Assembly (NCBI GenBank): GCA_022925895.1
Contig: JAKSYS010000024.1
Coordinates: forward strand, 62,001-126,000
Reading direction: 5' to 3'
Length of the DNA stretch: 64,000 nucleotides
Origin: Fragilaria crotonensis
Lineage: Eukaryota; Bacillariophyta; Fragilariophyceae; Fragilariales; Fragilariaceae
Shown: piece by piece, positions 23,465 through 34,351 of the stretch
Layout: every line of letters begins with the position of its first letter
How positions within the stretch are numbered: position 1 is the first letter of the stretch
The notes under the pieces: model-generated
Seen by the model: the letters and a program-made list of their open reading frames with translations, nothing else
Told to the model about the DNA's origin: nothing
Databases searched by the model: none
Program-made: the position numbers and the translations under genes

Positions 23465-25248
23465 CTAGGATCTATCTGCAAGATAGGAATCCAACCCCCC
23501 CGTCGCTGCCAATAACAGCCCATGAAACGGCGGAGAAGGTTTGAGGGGACGGGATAGGAATTCAGGATGGTACTGACATCCCACAAAATACGGATGCTGA
23601 CTTCGGGGAAGTTCAGCCACCTCCATACGAGTCCCAGTCTCGTCGCGACCAACAAACTTCAAACCGGCATCGTGAATGAGATCCACATGCTCTGGATTCA
23701 CTTCATATCGATGCCTATGTCGTTCGGAGATCTCGTCATGACCACCGTATAAAATTTTCATCGTCGACATTGACCCATCCGCATGGTCGTGCGTAAACTT
23801 AGTAATGCGGGCACCCAATCGCATGGTGCCGCCCATGTTGTCCTTGTCGATTTCTGGCATGAAAATGACAACCTGCTTGGACGCTTCCTCGTTGAATTCG
23901 GACGAGTTGGCATCGGGCCAGTCCAGAATGTTGCGCGCATACTCCACCACCATCGCTTGGAAACCCAAGCAGACGCCTAGATAGGGCGTCTTGTTGACAC
24001 GACAGTATTCAGCAGCCAAAGTTTTACCGAGAAAACCGCTGATGAACCCGACAGAAACGTCGCGGAGTTAGCGAAAATCGGACAGCGATTATTCCACTGA
24101 AAATCAAAGGCGATTGGCACTTACCGACTCCCAAAGCCTCCAGGGACAATAACCCCATTTGCCTCCTCAACTTTTTTCCAAGCCTCAATATATTCTTGTG
24201 ACTGAGTTTTATCGTTGCCAGTCTCATCAACTTTCTCTAGTTGCGTGGCTTCAACCCACTGCAAATCTAATTTTGCGGAGCAGGCAATAGCAGCATGCTT
24301 GAGACTCTTAATGACGGACAGGTAAGAATCCTGTAACCCGGTGTATTTTCCGATGAGAGCGATTTTGACAGTGTTCTCGAAGCTATCAATCGATTCTGCC
24401 ATAACTTGCCAGGCTCCCAAGTCTGCCGGTTTAAGTTCCAAGTTTAGGCATTGAGCCACCATGAGATGCAAATCTTGTTGCATCAACAATTGTGGCACCT
24501 GGTAAACGTTCGTAACATCATGAACGCTGAGAACATGACTTGGCTTGACGTGGCAGAAGTCGGATATCTTATTCTTGGTGGCCTCCTCCAAGGGTTCCGT
24601 CGATCGGCAGAAAATGATTGTAGGAGTAAGTCCCAAAGATCTCAAATCCTTGACGCCGTGTTGCGTTGGTTTCGTCTTTTGTTCGCCGGATATGGTTGGC
24701 ACGAGCGACACGAAGCACAGCAAAAAGTTTTCGTGTCCGACTCGGAACTGGAATTGGCGGAGGGCCTCCAGGAAGATGGCCGATTCAATGTCACCAACAG
24801 TACCACCGACTTCAATCAAGCAAACGTCGGCTTGCTCCCCTCCAGCGCACACAGGAATCTTGGCAATATTTTCAATTCTATCTTGAATTTCGTTTGAAAT
24901 GTGTGGTACTACCTGCACAGTCTTTCCCAAGTAATCACCCCTCCTCTCCTTGAGAATGACATGACGATAAATCTTTCCCGTCGTAATGTTGTGCTCACTG
25001 GTGAGTTCAATACTGAGAAAACGTTCATAATTTCCCAAATCCAAATCACTTTCTCCACCGTCATTTAGGACAAAGACTTCTCCATGTTCAAATGGTGACA
25101 TGGTTCCAGCGTCGACATTCAAATAAGGATCAATCTTGATGGATGTTACCTTGAGACCGCATGACTGCAAGAGCCGTCCCATGCTCGATATCGTCACTCC
25201 CTTGCCCAATCCAGACACGACGCCGCCCGTAACGATAATGTACTTCAT
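23465..25248 (-). CDS. CTP synthase
   Basis: Minus strand, exons 25248-24125 and 24038-23465, with an 86-nt GTAAGT...TCAG intron, give 565 aa, normal for the family. The ATG at 25248 gives the expected start [17 protein letters not shown], the P-loop of the synthetase domain. GGTVGDIES is also present. The intron falls inside the conserved GGFGSRGFLGK box at the entry to the class I glutamine amidotransferase domain, and splicing restores it. The glutaminase triad is visible: Cys398 in GVCLGFQ, and His532 and Glu534 in QYHPEF. The enzyme makes CTP from UTP, ATP and glutamine in the cytosol, the last step of pyrimidine nucleotide synthesis, and normally forms tetramers and filaments. Confidence 0.97.
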
Positions 25249-26197
25249 TTCTGTTGGTGCTGTATTTGGTACAACTGGCACAAGTCTACTACTCTCGTAC
25301 TAGTTCGTCTTGGATGATGTGATGTTGCAGGTACTAATACCAGTGATGGATCTCTCTATTGTTCTGATTTCTGATTCAAACTTCACAACAACAAATATCG
25401 TTGGAAACTGAGTAATTTGATATATTTATGTTCGCATTGGAGATGGGGAGATTCTTGATGTTGGCATTTTGAAATAAAGAGGGAGGGATTTTATTGTATG
25501 GCACTGATGTGACAAGGCGATAATTCCTTCGCCCGGACCAGAATCCAGAATTCAAAATGTGCCGAAACAACAAATTTGGAATGAATGGATAGTGGATAGC
25601 GAATGAGCTGTGCGGCTGTGCGGGAACGGATGAGTGACAGATTATATCTTGTTGTCAGATCTACCGGTAGTCTTATGCCTACCGGTAGGTTGCTTTATTA
25701 CTGGTACAATATATTTGGCGCGCAAACCCTTCAGTACCTGGTACCGTGTACTTGTACACTCTTTCAGTTCCTTTTGTCTATTCATAAGGGACACGGGACA
25801 CGGGACGCACAATCATTCCTTTCTACCGGTACTGTACTTTGTACGCATACTGCATAGAGAATTGTAGGTGTGGCGCGAGAATACCGCTGTCACAAGTCAC
25901 AAGTAATGGCTATTTTGGCTTGTGGCAAGCGGCAACCCAGCGATTATGATTTCAGTGCTGGTACCATGGTACCAGGTAGCGTACTCCAGAGTCCAGAGTA
26001 GGTGCATAATGCTATGGTTCTCTAGTTGTGCCGTGCATAATTATCCTGATACAACACGCCAAACGCATTTTAAGTGCTCACGCGTCTTGCCCAACGGTGC
26101 ATCTGCCCAGGCTTTGATGGAACAGAACCGGATCACCTTTTGGGTGTATCAGCCGAAAAAGGAACTAGACTTAGTTGGACTGATTCACGTCACCGTC
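25249..26197. other. intergenic spacer
   Basis: About 950 bp with no credible gene. It includes CTACCGGTAG-type and GGTACC palindromic words around 25658-25690, 25740-25750 and 25960-25980. It is the upstream region of CTP synthase and the 3' flank of bS16m. Confidence 0.4.
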
Positions 26198-26744
26198 TTA
26201 TTTTTTAGCCTTCTCCCGATCCTTCTTTGGTATCATCCGTTGAGGGGAATATCGGGGAGGAGGGGGCGGCAAAATCCCGAACTTGCCCAATATCCATCCC
26301 ACTCGAGTCGACGGCTGCGCACCCACGGATAGCCAATACTTGAGACGATCCGTTTTGAGTCTAATCTCTTTAATGCCGGCTCTGGTGGCAATGGGATTGT
26401 ATGTTCCGACCTGTGGTGGGTCAGTGGGGAGAGAGTGGATTTGTGAGTGCGGATGCTCAATGCTTACTATCACGACATTTGACAGAGAATGTGACACAGG
26501 ACGATGCCCATCGCAGATAGTACTGTACCGCATTGTCATGTTTCAGTAGTGAGTACTACTGGAGTAGTAGACGAATGCGAAAGGAATGGACAACCACAGT
26601 GAGATTGACTGTTACAGACGCAATGCAAATACGTACAATTTCTAGAAATCTTCCGTCACGGGGAGATCGAGCATCCGCAGCTACCATGCGGTAGAAGGGA
26701 CTGTGCGTTCGCCCGAAGCGTTGCAATCGAAGTCGAACGACCAT
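26198..26744 (-). CDS. mitochondrial (or plastid) ribosomal protein bS16
   Basis: Minus strand, exons 26744-26637 and 26410-26198, joined in phase 0 by a 226-nt intron (GTACGT...ACAG), give 106 aa. The start [20 protein letters not shown] is diagnostic of S16, followed by [20 protein letters not shown] across the junction and then [12 protein letters not shown]. The C-terminus adds a Pro run and a basic tail. It belongs to the small ribosomal subunit of bacterial type. No separate presequence is present; this is common for mitochondrial S16, whose own N-terminus can act in targeting. Plastid S16 is usually plastid-encoded or absent in diatoms, so mitochondrial is more likely. Confidence 0.93.
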
Positions 26745-27028
26745 GGCGGATGAACGTGTCTATTTGTTGAAGCGTGAGAGAGGAGGTGCACTTGTACCTG
26801 GTACTAGTACTTGTACTCCGTGAATGAATAGAGTACTCGTGCTTGTACGTGGAGTATGTAGGAGTAGACTACTCGTAGCTCGTAGCCCATCATGAGAGTA
26901 CTGACAACTGACTACCGTAGTGACGCTGTTTTCGTTGTCTGTACGTCGTATCTGTGGGTGTGGTGTCGTCTTTGTCCTGCGTTCGGAATCGCTGCTGCCA
27001 ACTCTGGCAACTTCAAACTGCCTTATGC
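26745..27028. other. intergenic spacer at the border of the mobile-element cluster
   Basis: GTAC and AGTAC words at 26795-26850, then sequence of unknown origin up to the DIRS-end remnant. No gene was seen. Confidence 0.3.
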
Positions 27029-27231
27029 GGGATGCGTGCTCGCACTTTCCCGCCTCAGCGGCTGCTAAGCTGTTGGTCCTCATAGTTTCTAACTGTATGG
27101 CTGGTTTCGCGTTCAACCTTCTTATCGTACAGATGTGTACAATTTATACTACGCACACAAATTTCTATAGTAGATCTTGACACCGAATTTCTGCAATCCA
27201 AGTGCATCCACACTCGCCACCACAAAAAACT

Positions 27232-29500
27232 TCATTCTACTTCTTCCTTTGTTGATGATGCTTGCTTCAGTTCTGAGTAAACGAAGCCTCGATCGAAGTC
27301 GAGTACACACCTGTGGCATTTTAAGTCTTCTTTCTGAATCCGCATTATCTCTGGGTAGAGGAGTTCTCGTCGCTTCTTCAATGCTGGTGCAATCGCATCG
27401 GGATCCGGATTTTCCTTTTCTGTCGCTGCTTGTTGCTCCTGCTCCAAATGATGGTACGTACAAATGAATGCATGCGCCCTCGCAGCAAACTTCTCAATCC
27501 GCTCTTTTGTCAATACCGTTTTAGGGCATGTACAGTCTTTGACAAGCTGTTTAAAGTTTTCTCTGCCTCGCTTTCGTGAAACCGGCATTCTTCGATAGTA
27601 GGCTTTTGAATGGGCCCAGCTGTATTCCACACCTTCGCCTGCAAGTTCTGCATGGAATTTTGGTGTCAGGCGAACTGTCACTCCAAGCTGAGTTGCTAAG
27701 TATTGTAGAGCTGTTTCTTCTTCTTTGAAATCTGTGCAATTGGCAAGGATGTGTCAAAGCGACAATTGTAAGTCAATCTTTCCACTTATCGGATCCTTCC
27801 GTCCATCAAGTGTGTACTTTTCTAATGACTTGTCATCGATCAGACCTCTCTCCCACAGAACTTGCAACAGACCTTTTGGTTGACCCTGCCAACCAGGGAC
27901 AACCGTCTCTCGTTGCTCAAATAGGTCAACGTTGTTCGACCTTGCGTACTCTTGAAGCTCCTTCTTAGAGTAGCTTCGTTGCTGTTGAAGCAAAACTCCG
28001 GCTTCTTTGAGAGAATTGACGAGCAACTTTTTTGATTTCTCCACAAGTTTGTGTCTTCCTGTCGGTCTGTCATGCCTTTGCAATTCTCTTTGCTCCGGAG
28101 ACAAGTAGAATGGCCCAGAGTCGCCGATCTTAAATACTAACGACTGAGTGTCGCCAACGCGCAATTGAGGTGAGTGGGGACCCAGAAATCCATCTTCTTT
28201 CAATATCGTCGAATCTCTCATCACCATTTGTGCTCCTCCATAGTTTTTAGACATATGAAATGCATTTAGTGCTCCATTGCGTTTCCGAGCATGTCCCTGA
28301 CTGTGGTCAAACAAGAATATGAATTTGAACTCGGGATACAAAACCATGAGACAGTCCACAACATCTTCGAACTGGAGGCTCATATGAAAACTGTTCCAAT
28401 ATCCCTCGTTGTTTGCGCCAATGAATAAATATTTGACAAATGGCGACTCTGTCAAGAGAGGTTTGTTAAGTGTCTTCAAGATCTCGGTTGCAGCTTGTGT
28501 GTCGGTGTATGTCTTTCCAATTCGCCTCTCCGAATTAATTCTTACTAATTCATCGTCTGTTAATGTTCTCCCAAAGCCTATTTCTCTAGAAACAAAAGCC
28601 GAAAGCATGTAGCCATCTCCTTCCGATTTCGGTAATAGGGGGCGTTGACCTTTTGGTCCAACCCATGTTCTGGATCCAAGGAGATATTGAGCGAACACGC
28701 TCTCATCCTGTCCGATGATCATGATGGGCTTTGCCCCTGATGAAATACGAACACTCAAGGATGCTTCTTTCTTCTCGCGGGCTTCTTGTTGACCTGTGAC
28801 GCGAGTCCAGTAATCAACGTGGAATTCAATCCATGGAGTTCCAGTTCGAATATCAGTGTAGTGATACCCAAACGTCACGTCCAGATCTTTGATTAATTTA
28901 GCTTCATTCATAGAAAGTTGTACCCAGCGTCGGCAGTAAGGCTCGTATTCGGTCAAGTATTGCTTGCAGAATGAGGTACGGTCAGCAACAACATCATCGC
29001 GCTCGTGACCATCTACATAGAAACTCTTCTTCCTTGCATCGTAGTGAAACCCGAGCAACCTCATCCATCGCCATGCGGTTGTCAAACTCAGTGATTCGAG
29101 TCGGTGAGCATTAAGAAATGCATTGATGTTTGGTGCCATCATAGCATCGCCAGCTTCCCCTGCACGGTTGTTGATAGTAGCTGGTGACGAGGTTTCAGAC
29201 GTTGTCGACGAAGCTGCAACATCTTTCTGCCATATGGATACGAGCCTCGGTAGGACGGTAGACACGATAAAATCGTGAACGCCTTCTATAGTTAAGGTTG
29301 CTAGATTCGTGATCGCGTATGCAACAATTTGATCTTTTGCATCCGGAAAAACCTCAAGAAGTCTTGGTAAAGGACGCTTCCCACACTGAACATACGGATT
29401 CGGGTGTGGGAAGCACTCATACTGCCGGAATATCTTGTTCCAACCAGCAACGGTCTTGTAGCATGTGCCCTGCATCATGCCGAGCCCATTCAGTTGATCA
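27232..29500 (-). pseudogene. DDE-superfamily transposase (Tc1/mariner-IS630-like), interrupted
   Basis: The main frame 29478-27754 (574 aa) and 27751-27232 are the same frame, separated by one in-frame TGA at 27754-27756. The reading CTDF...ELAGEGVEYSWAHSKAYYRR after it is the usual C-terminal part of this family. Catalytic-region marks are GQDESVFAQY, GEGDGYMLSAF-like spacing (SEGDGYMLSAF), NNEGYWNSFHM and FLFDHSQGHARKR. The phrases LGPHSPQLRVGDTQSLVF and ECFPHPNPYVQCGKRPLP are also family-like. Near 29500 the frame also shifts relative to the upstream part, where CCQ and CDQLNGLGMMQGTCYKTV read on in another frame. Two lesions in an otherwise open gene suggest recent inactivation. Confidence 0.8.
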
Positions 29501-30423
29501 CATCTCCTGACAGCACTTGAACCATGTCCACTGGTTCATGTGTGTCAGTGCTAGTTGATATGCACAACACAAAAATATCGCTCGTTGACGAATTTCAAAA
29601 ACCTCTGCTTTGGTGCAGAAGTTATCGACATCTCTCCCGTTAATCACATTCCGCCAGCTGTCTTCGCTCTTGTGTACAGACCGCAATAATCTAATGCGAC
29701 GCTCCACTGCCTCTTTTGGAGTTTCAATATTTGTTGCTGTGCTCCTACTCTGCATGCCACCAGGACCGATGATGGCACTCATGCTCGTAGCTTTCTTCCT
29801 CGGCAAGAAAAGTTTGGCTGCTTCGGGACTACATGGCCAGTATGAATCGTTATCACCACTCATTCTCTGTCGCTTATTTGGGGACTCCTCAATGTCATTG
29901 GTGTTGCAACTGGTGATGCCGGGAACTGCTGTGGTTTTGTCGTTGGTTGCCCCCCAGCAGTCGTGTCTGCTGGTGTAGTACCAGAAGTACTACAACCGAA
30001 GCTTGGTCGTGCTCTTGTGGAAGGTATTGCGAGAATGTCAACTCCTGCTTGAATGACTCGTTCCTTCCAAGCACCATTCAATGGGCTCGGATACGGAACT
30101 TGTCTCTTTGAATCTGTAAAGTAGTAGTAATACTGTTTTCCATAGCAAATTCGAAAGACACCTGTATGGTTTGAACCATCAAAACGCGTCATCGCATCTC
30201 CGAAAGCAGTCGACTTCGACATCGCAACATTAAATTTCCGAGCGTCAATTGTCAGGGTGTCATCAACATGACCAGATTTAACAATTGCTTTGGCAAAAGT
30301 TGCCGCTGGGAGCCAAGTGTTGGATAGTCGCGGTCCGAATACCTTGTCGGAACGAAGAACCGCAACTGCCTTGGATATGATAGCATTTATTCCAACATGT
30401 TCGGCCATTGCAAACTGCCTCAC
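29498..30423 (-). CDS. upstream frames of the Tc1-like element (transposase N-terminal part plus unknown protein)
   Basis: Two overlapping minus-strand frames. 30423-29860 (187 aa) begins MRQFAMAEHVGIN; I do not recognise it. It has a globular first half and a Pro/Thr-rich tail. 29863-29498 (121 aa) contains SPEAAKLFLPRKK and ends WTWFKCCQEM. The latter is probably the N-terminal part of the transposase, given the CC..DxLN continuation in the next frame. The first may be an accessory protein or an upstream exon. Both lie inside the element's terminal repeats. Confidence 0.5.
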
Positions 30424-30886
30424 TTCCTCAGTTTGATACTTAAGTATGTTATGGAGAGACCTGTTGGGGTGAGGCAGTTAGCAAGGAGTGCACCTATTGC
30501 AAACAACGGCATGCAATATCATTGTGGAACTCACGCTTTTAACACGACAAGATCTTCCGAAAATACGTCAAATCTGTAAATTCTTTCCTCGCATGTAGAG
30601 TATATACTACTATGTACGCCAAGGATATTCATGCTGAAACCTGCCATAGCTACTTGAGTGCTACAGTATTCTGGGTTGGTGGTAACGACCATCCTACTAT
30701 GGGTGTCTTAGCCTCCACCCCGTGTACGGTGGTACTGCCGTGGGCAGGACCTACCGTACACTCTGGCAGTGGGCGGGCGGGCTTGAAAACAACTAGCTAC
30801 TGTTCCTAGCCTCGCAATACAGCCGTCTCGGGGTGCCTGACTTGTAGCAGGTTCCAACGAGCGTCGGTGCGGATTGAGGTCGTGTC

Positions 30887-31164
30887 TATGGAATTGTATG
30901 TTTGAAACTGGTATTATACCAGTGGTATAATACAGCTGTATTATACCACCCAGTTTTGGAATTGTATTTTAAAATGTATTTTATAATAATTGTTAGGGTT
31001 AAGGGTTTTCGATGATCTGGTCGTTTCAGATTCCACCGTCATCGACAGAATATCAAAAGAACATCTGTTCCATGTTCCATGTGCAGTTGCACAAGTTCCC
31101 GCAAAGATTTCCCGGAATTTTGATCTAACCACACAAACCCGCCAAGGCAAGTGTAGCAATTAGT
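30887..31164. other. spacer with AT-rich palindrome upstream of the hAT gene
   Basis: At 30910-30952 there is a compound palindrome of CTGGTATTATACCAG followed by GTATAATACAGCTGTATTATAC. The word GGAATTGTAT flanks it on both sides (30892 and 30957). This could be a terminal region of the following hAT element, but I could not match it to a repeat beyond 33570. Confidence 0.35.
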
Positions 31165-33570
31165 ATGCGACCCAAAAGCAAAATCTGGGAAAAGTTTGGT
31201 GAGGTCTACCTTCCTGCTGGTGGCCTTCCTGGCGAGGAACCTGCTAACAAGTCAAAGTATTGCAAGTGCTCAGCCTGCGATGAGCCAGTTATTGCAGCAT
31301 CTGGTCGCTTACAAGATCACTGGCAAAAGTGCACGAAGCGTCCGCGTGCTATTGGGCAACTTGATGCAGGCTTTCAACCATCACGAAAGGTGGCCAAGCA
31401 TTCCCACGAGCACCGCGGCGACAACGTTGCTGAACAACAAGAAGGCTGGTCTCAAGTGTCAAGAACTACGGATCGTTCCTCAAATGTTGGTACTACTGTT
31501 GCGACTCCTAGAAGTTTGCAGCATGGTTTGGGTTCCTTCTCTCCTTCTGGTGACACCAACATCGAGAGTCCCTCCTTCTTTTCTGGTGGACGCCAGCACT
31601 TTGATTCTCTCAAGGCGGGAGAAACAAAAAAGTTGCATGTTTTGTTTGCTCGTGCAATTCATCGTACAGCCACGCCTTATGCCGCATTTGGTCACCCTGC
31701 GTGGAAGCACTTTTTCCATGCACTGCGTGGAAGCTATCAACTACCAACAGCCGCTGTTATTGGTGGCGAGCTAATGGTGAATGAGTACAACCAAACCATG
31801 AACGAGGTCCTTCTTTCAATTGGTAAGCATCCATTGATCTGCTTCACGCTTGATGGTGCCACCAATTTGCAGGGGAAACAAGTCATCAACATGATGGCGT
31901 GTGTTCCCAAAGCTTACTTTTTGGAGCATTTCACCATGCAGCTTCGTCGGGAAAGCGCAAACAATTTACTTGAGAAACTTCTGGACTGTAAGTTACGGCT
32001 TCTTGGTTCCATTCGCTCGCCAGCTCCTGGGTTTTCGCTTTCGCGTGCTCTCGTTGTGATTGGCGAGGATGTTGATGACCAACTGCCGCAGCTGAATGTC
32101 GGCAACAATGATCCGGGACCACAGGTATGCTCAAAGAATGAACACTTCCTCAACCCGCCAATGTTCACATTCTGCAGTGATTCTCCAAGCGTGATGCAAA
32201 AGCTACGAAAGGATTGCCTTGCATCAAAGGAATTTGTGTTTGCGTACGGATGCTCGCCGCATGCTATTCATAATCTTTGCATGGATCTCATCAAGCATTT
32301 CCCCGGCGTGACACTGGTCCTCAAGCAAATTCTCTTCATGGTCAAGACGCTGAAGGCTTCACACTTGCTTCTCCAATTGTTCGATAAGTTGTGCCTTGAG
32401 AAGTACAAGAAGACTTACATGCTCATTCTATTCACAAAGACAAGGTGGGGAACGGTGTACTATGCTGCTCAGCGAGCAACGCTAGTCAAGGCAGCATGTG
32501 CTTCTTTGCCTGGAGAGATTTTGAATGGGGATCTTGACATTGACATGTGCGAGAAGCTGAAACAACTTGTCACAGATCCGGCTTATTGGAAGGGGGTTGC
32601 CGCATTCGAATTCCTCTTCAAAACAATCAGTTCGTGTCTCACATACCTCGAAGGTGACGAAGCTACGTTTTCATCTGTGTATGCTTGTTTCATTGCAATA
32701 AAGTATCATTTGCGGAAGCTCGACTGCACGGTCAAGGAAAGCTTGAGCCTGAGTGACGATGATATCGAAAGAATGACACTGCTAACTCACAATCGCCTCG
32801 CCACAATATACACAGAGGCCCATGGGCTTGCGTTTGCCACAGATCCTATGTTCACCGAAATGCGTGTAAGGATTACGAGTGAATTTGGAGAAGAGTTCTT
32901 GCAACTTGGGAAAGCATCTATAAATCAACAAGCCAAGATTGCTCTTGCTCGCCTTGCAAATGGCAATGAAGACCTTCGTCGCAAGATGTTCAGTGAGTTT
33001 GCGACTTACATTACAAGGAACAGGAGTTCTGCTGATAGGGCAACTTTTGCAGCAACCTCCTCATTGTTCGACGACTTTGAGGACACTATGATGAAACCTT
33101 CGGAGTTGTGGACGTTATGTGACGACTCGGACTACAGTCATATCAAGCACCTCCTGTCGGCCGTCCACCGCAATCCGGCTGGAGCCAGTGGAGGAGAGCG
33201 AAACCACAAGTCAGCAAAACATGTGCACAGTCGACTGCGTGCTCGTTTAGGTGCTGCAAAGGTTGAGACAGGGACCGCCATCCATTTTAATGCCATACAG
33301 CTTCAACGGCAAATGACTATGACGCGAGACAGTCGGTTCTGTAAGTGGCTTCGACATCTCGGCGCTGCATTTCTGGGAGATGCCGAAGACGATGTTGCAG
33401 AAGTTATTCCTGAGGAGGAAGGAGAGAACGAGTTGCTGGATGAAGTGCATGCTGAGGATGTGGTGGATGGCGATGTTGCTGATGAATTCATGCACCTTAA
33501 CCTGACTGGAGGGGTTGATACAATTGCAGATAACGACATCTTTGGCATCGCTGATGGTACAGGAGAATAA
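31165..33570 (+). CDS. hAT-family transposase with BED-type zinc finger
   Basis: A single open frame of 801 aa from the ATG at 31165. The N-terminus has a BED-like finger (YCKCSACDEPV, then GRLQDHWQKC). A long middle part has the hAT/DUF659-like box CFTLDGATNLQGKQVINMMA, followed by FTFCSDSPSVMQKL and SPHAIHNLCMDLIKHF, the DNxxNM- and CxxHxLN-like stations. KTRWGTVYYAAQRA follows. The C-terminal part includes GERNHKSAKHVHSRLRARLG, the region of the hAT dimerisation domain, and ends with an acidic tail. The uninterrupted frame suggests a recent or domesticated copy. Terminal inverted repeats and an 8-bp duplication were not resolved. Confidence 0.82.
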   Translation: MRPKSKIWEKFGEVYLPAGGLPGEEPANKSKYCKCSACDEPVIAASGRLQDHWQKCTKRPRAIGQLDAGFQPSRKVAKHSHEHRGDNVAEQQEGWSQVSRTTDRSSNVGTTVATPRSLQHGLGSFSPSGDTNIESPSFFSGGRQHFDSLKAGETKKLHVLFARAIHRTATPYAAFGHPAWKHFFHALRGSYQLPTAAVIGGELMVNEYNQTMNEVLLSIGKHPLICFTLDGATNLQGKQVINMMACVPKAYFLEHFTMQLRRESANNLLEKLLDCKLRLLGSIRSPAPGFSLSRALVVIGEDVDDQLPQLNVGNNDPGPQVCSKNEHFLNPPMFTFCSDSPSVMQKLRKDCLASKEFVFAYGCSPHAIHNLCMDLIKHFPGVTLVLKQILFMVKTLKASHLLLQLFDKLCLEKYKKTYMLILFTKTRWGTVYYAAQRATLVKAACASLPGEILNGDLDIDMCEKLKQLVTDPAYWKGVAAFEFLFKTISSCLTYLEGDEATFSSVYACFIAIKYHLRKLDCTVKESLSLSDDDIERMTLLTHNRLATIYTEAHGLAFATDPMFTEMRVRITSEFGEEFLQLGKASINQQAKIALARLANGNEDLRRKMFSEFATYITRNRSSADRATFAATSSLFDDFEDTMMKPSELWTLCDDSDYSHIKHLLSAVHRNPAGASGGERNHKSAKHVHSRLRARLGAAKVETGTAIHFNAIQLQRQMTMTRDSRFCKWLRHLGAAFLGDAEDDVAEVIPEEEGENELLDEVHAEDVVDGDVADEFMHLNLTGGVDTIADNDIFGIADGTGE

Positions 33571-34351
33571 CTTAATCTAGCTCTTGCCAGCAGTACTAAT
33601 AACTAACAATGCTCTCTTGCTTCTGGTTCTAGTACTTCATATCACACTAGCTAATCATACTTTTGATGGCAACTGGAATTCGGCCTCCTCCGCAGTCTAC
33701 AATGTGGTAGTGTGGTTGTCTTACTATAGTACTACGCCAATTGCTAATTTTGTTACTCATAGATATACATCGTAGCTAGCTACCTACTCAAGTGCTGAGA
33801 ACGATACTATACCAGCTTCCCGGTAGTGTAGCTACTACAGTGAACCTTGCTAGTAGTAGTCACAATACCAGTTCCCCAGTACAGCGTACAGCACAGTCCA
33901 TGTTTACGTGCTGTGTTCATGCACAATCCGCTATCAAAGTTGGAGCTTAGAAGATTGTTCTGTCAAATCAGCTACGCTCCCTTTTATGAAAGCAACCCAG
34001 ATCGATTTCTTTCTGTTTCATTGTACCGCCTCATAGTGTTATTTGTTGCAAGTCAAGTTGCAACCCTGCTGCATCAGGACTACTAGTACTATGGATATGG
34101 AATTCATGCTAGGTTCTGTATTCTGCAGTTGGACATAGCAAAACACAAAATGCTTTCACCAGGATTGCTTCCCCTTTCATTTGTGGGGGAGTCCCCCCTC
34201 CTTTGTATTGAGCAAATATGCAAACTCATAGCGTTATTTGCAAATCAAACAGCCGTTCTGGAGGACAATGGATGTGTGATTCCCACTTAGATTTTAATTC
34301 TGCAGTCAGACATGGCAATGCAACAAATATGTTTGTCAGGAAAACTATCCC
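33571..34351. other. repeat-rich spacer, no gene
   Basis: About 780 bp after the hAT gene. 33590-33900 has TAGTACTA-type words. At 34170-34210 and 34350-34380 there are related GGGGGAGTCCCCCC and GGTGTTCCCCCCC stretches followed by ATTGAG or ATTGGA, diverged relatives of the palindrome arm. Confidence 0.35.

Larger units (their letters stand above)
27098..30646 (-). mobile_element. Tc1/mariner-IS630-like DNA transposon with TA target duplication
   Basis: A 3549-bp element bounded by TA at 27096-27097 and 30647-30648. The paralogous uninterrupted site at 38789-38800 shows a single TA, which fixes both borders. The imperfect terminal inverted repeats are TGGCTGGTTTC at 27098 and TGGCAGGTTTC (reverse complement) at 30646; 23 of the first 34 positions match, including a shared CGTACA at positions 29-34. 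It carries a DDE transposase gene on the minus strand and upstream frames on the same strand. The transposase frame is interrupted, so the copy is probably not autonomous. Confidence 0.85.
27029..30886. mobile_element. DIRS-end remnant split by a DNA transposon
   Basis: 27029-27097 matches 38725-38793 of the whole-looking DIRS element. 30647-30767 matches 38792-38912, and 30782-30886 matches 44383-44487. The first two pieces are contiguous in the DIRS element and are separated here by a TA-flanked DNA transposon. The last two flank the whole coding part in the DIRS element but are only 14 bp apart here. It is therefore a fossil end fragment of the DIRS family, without coding parts. Confidence 0.85.
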
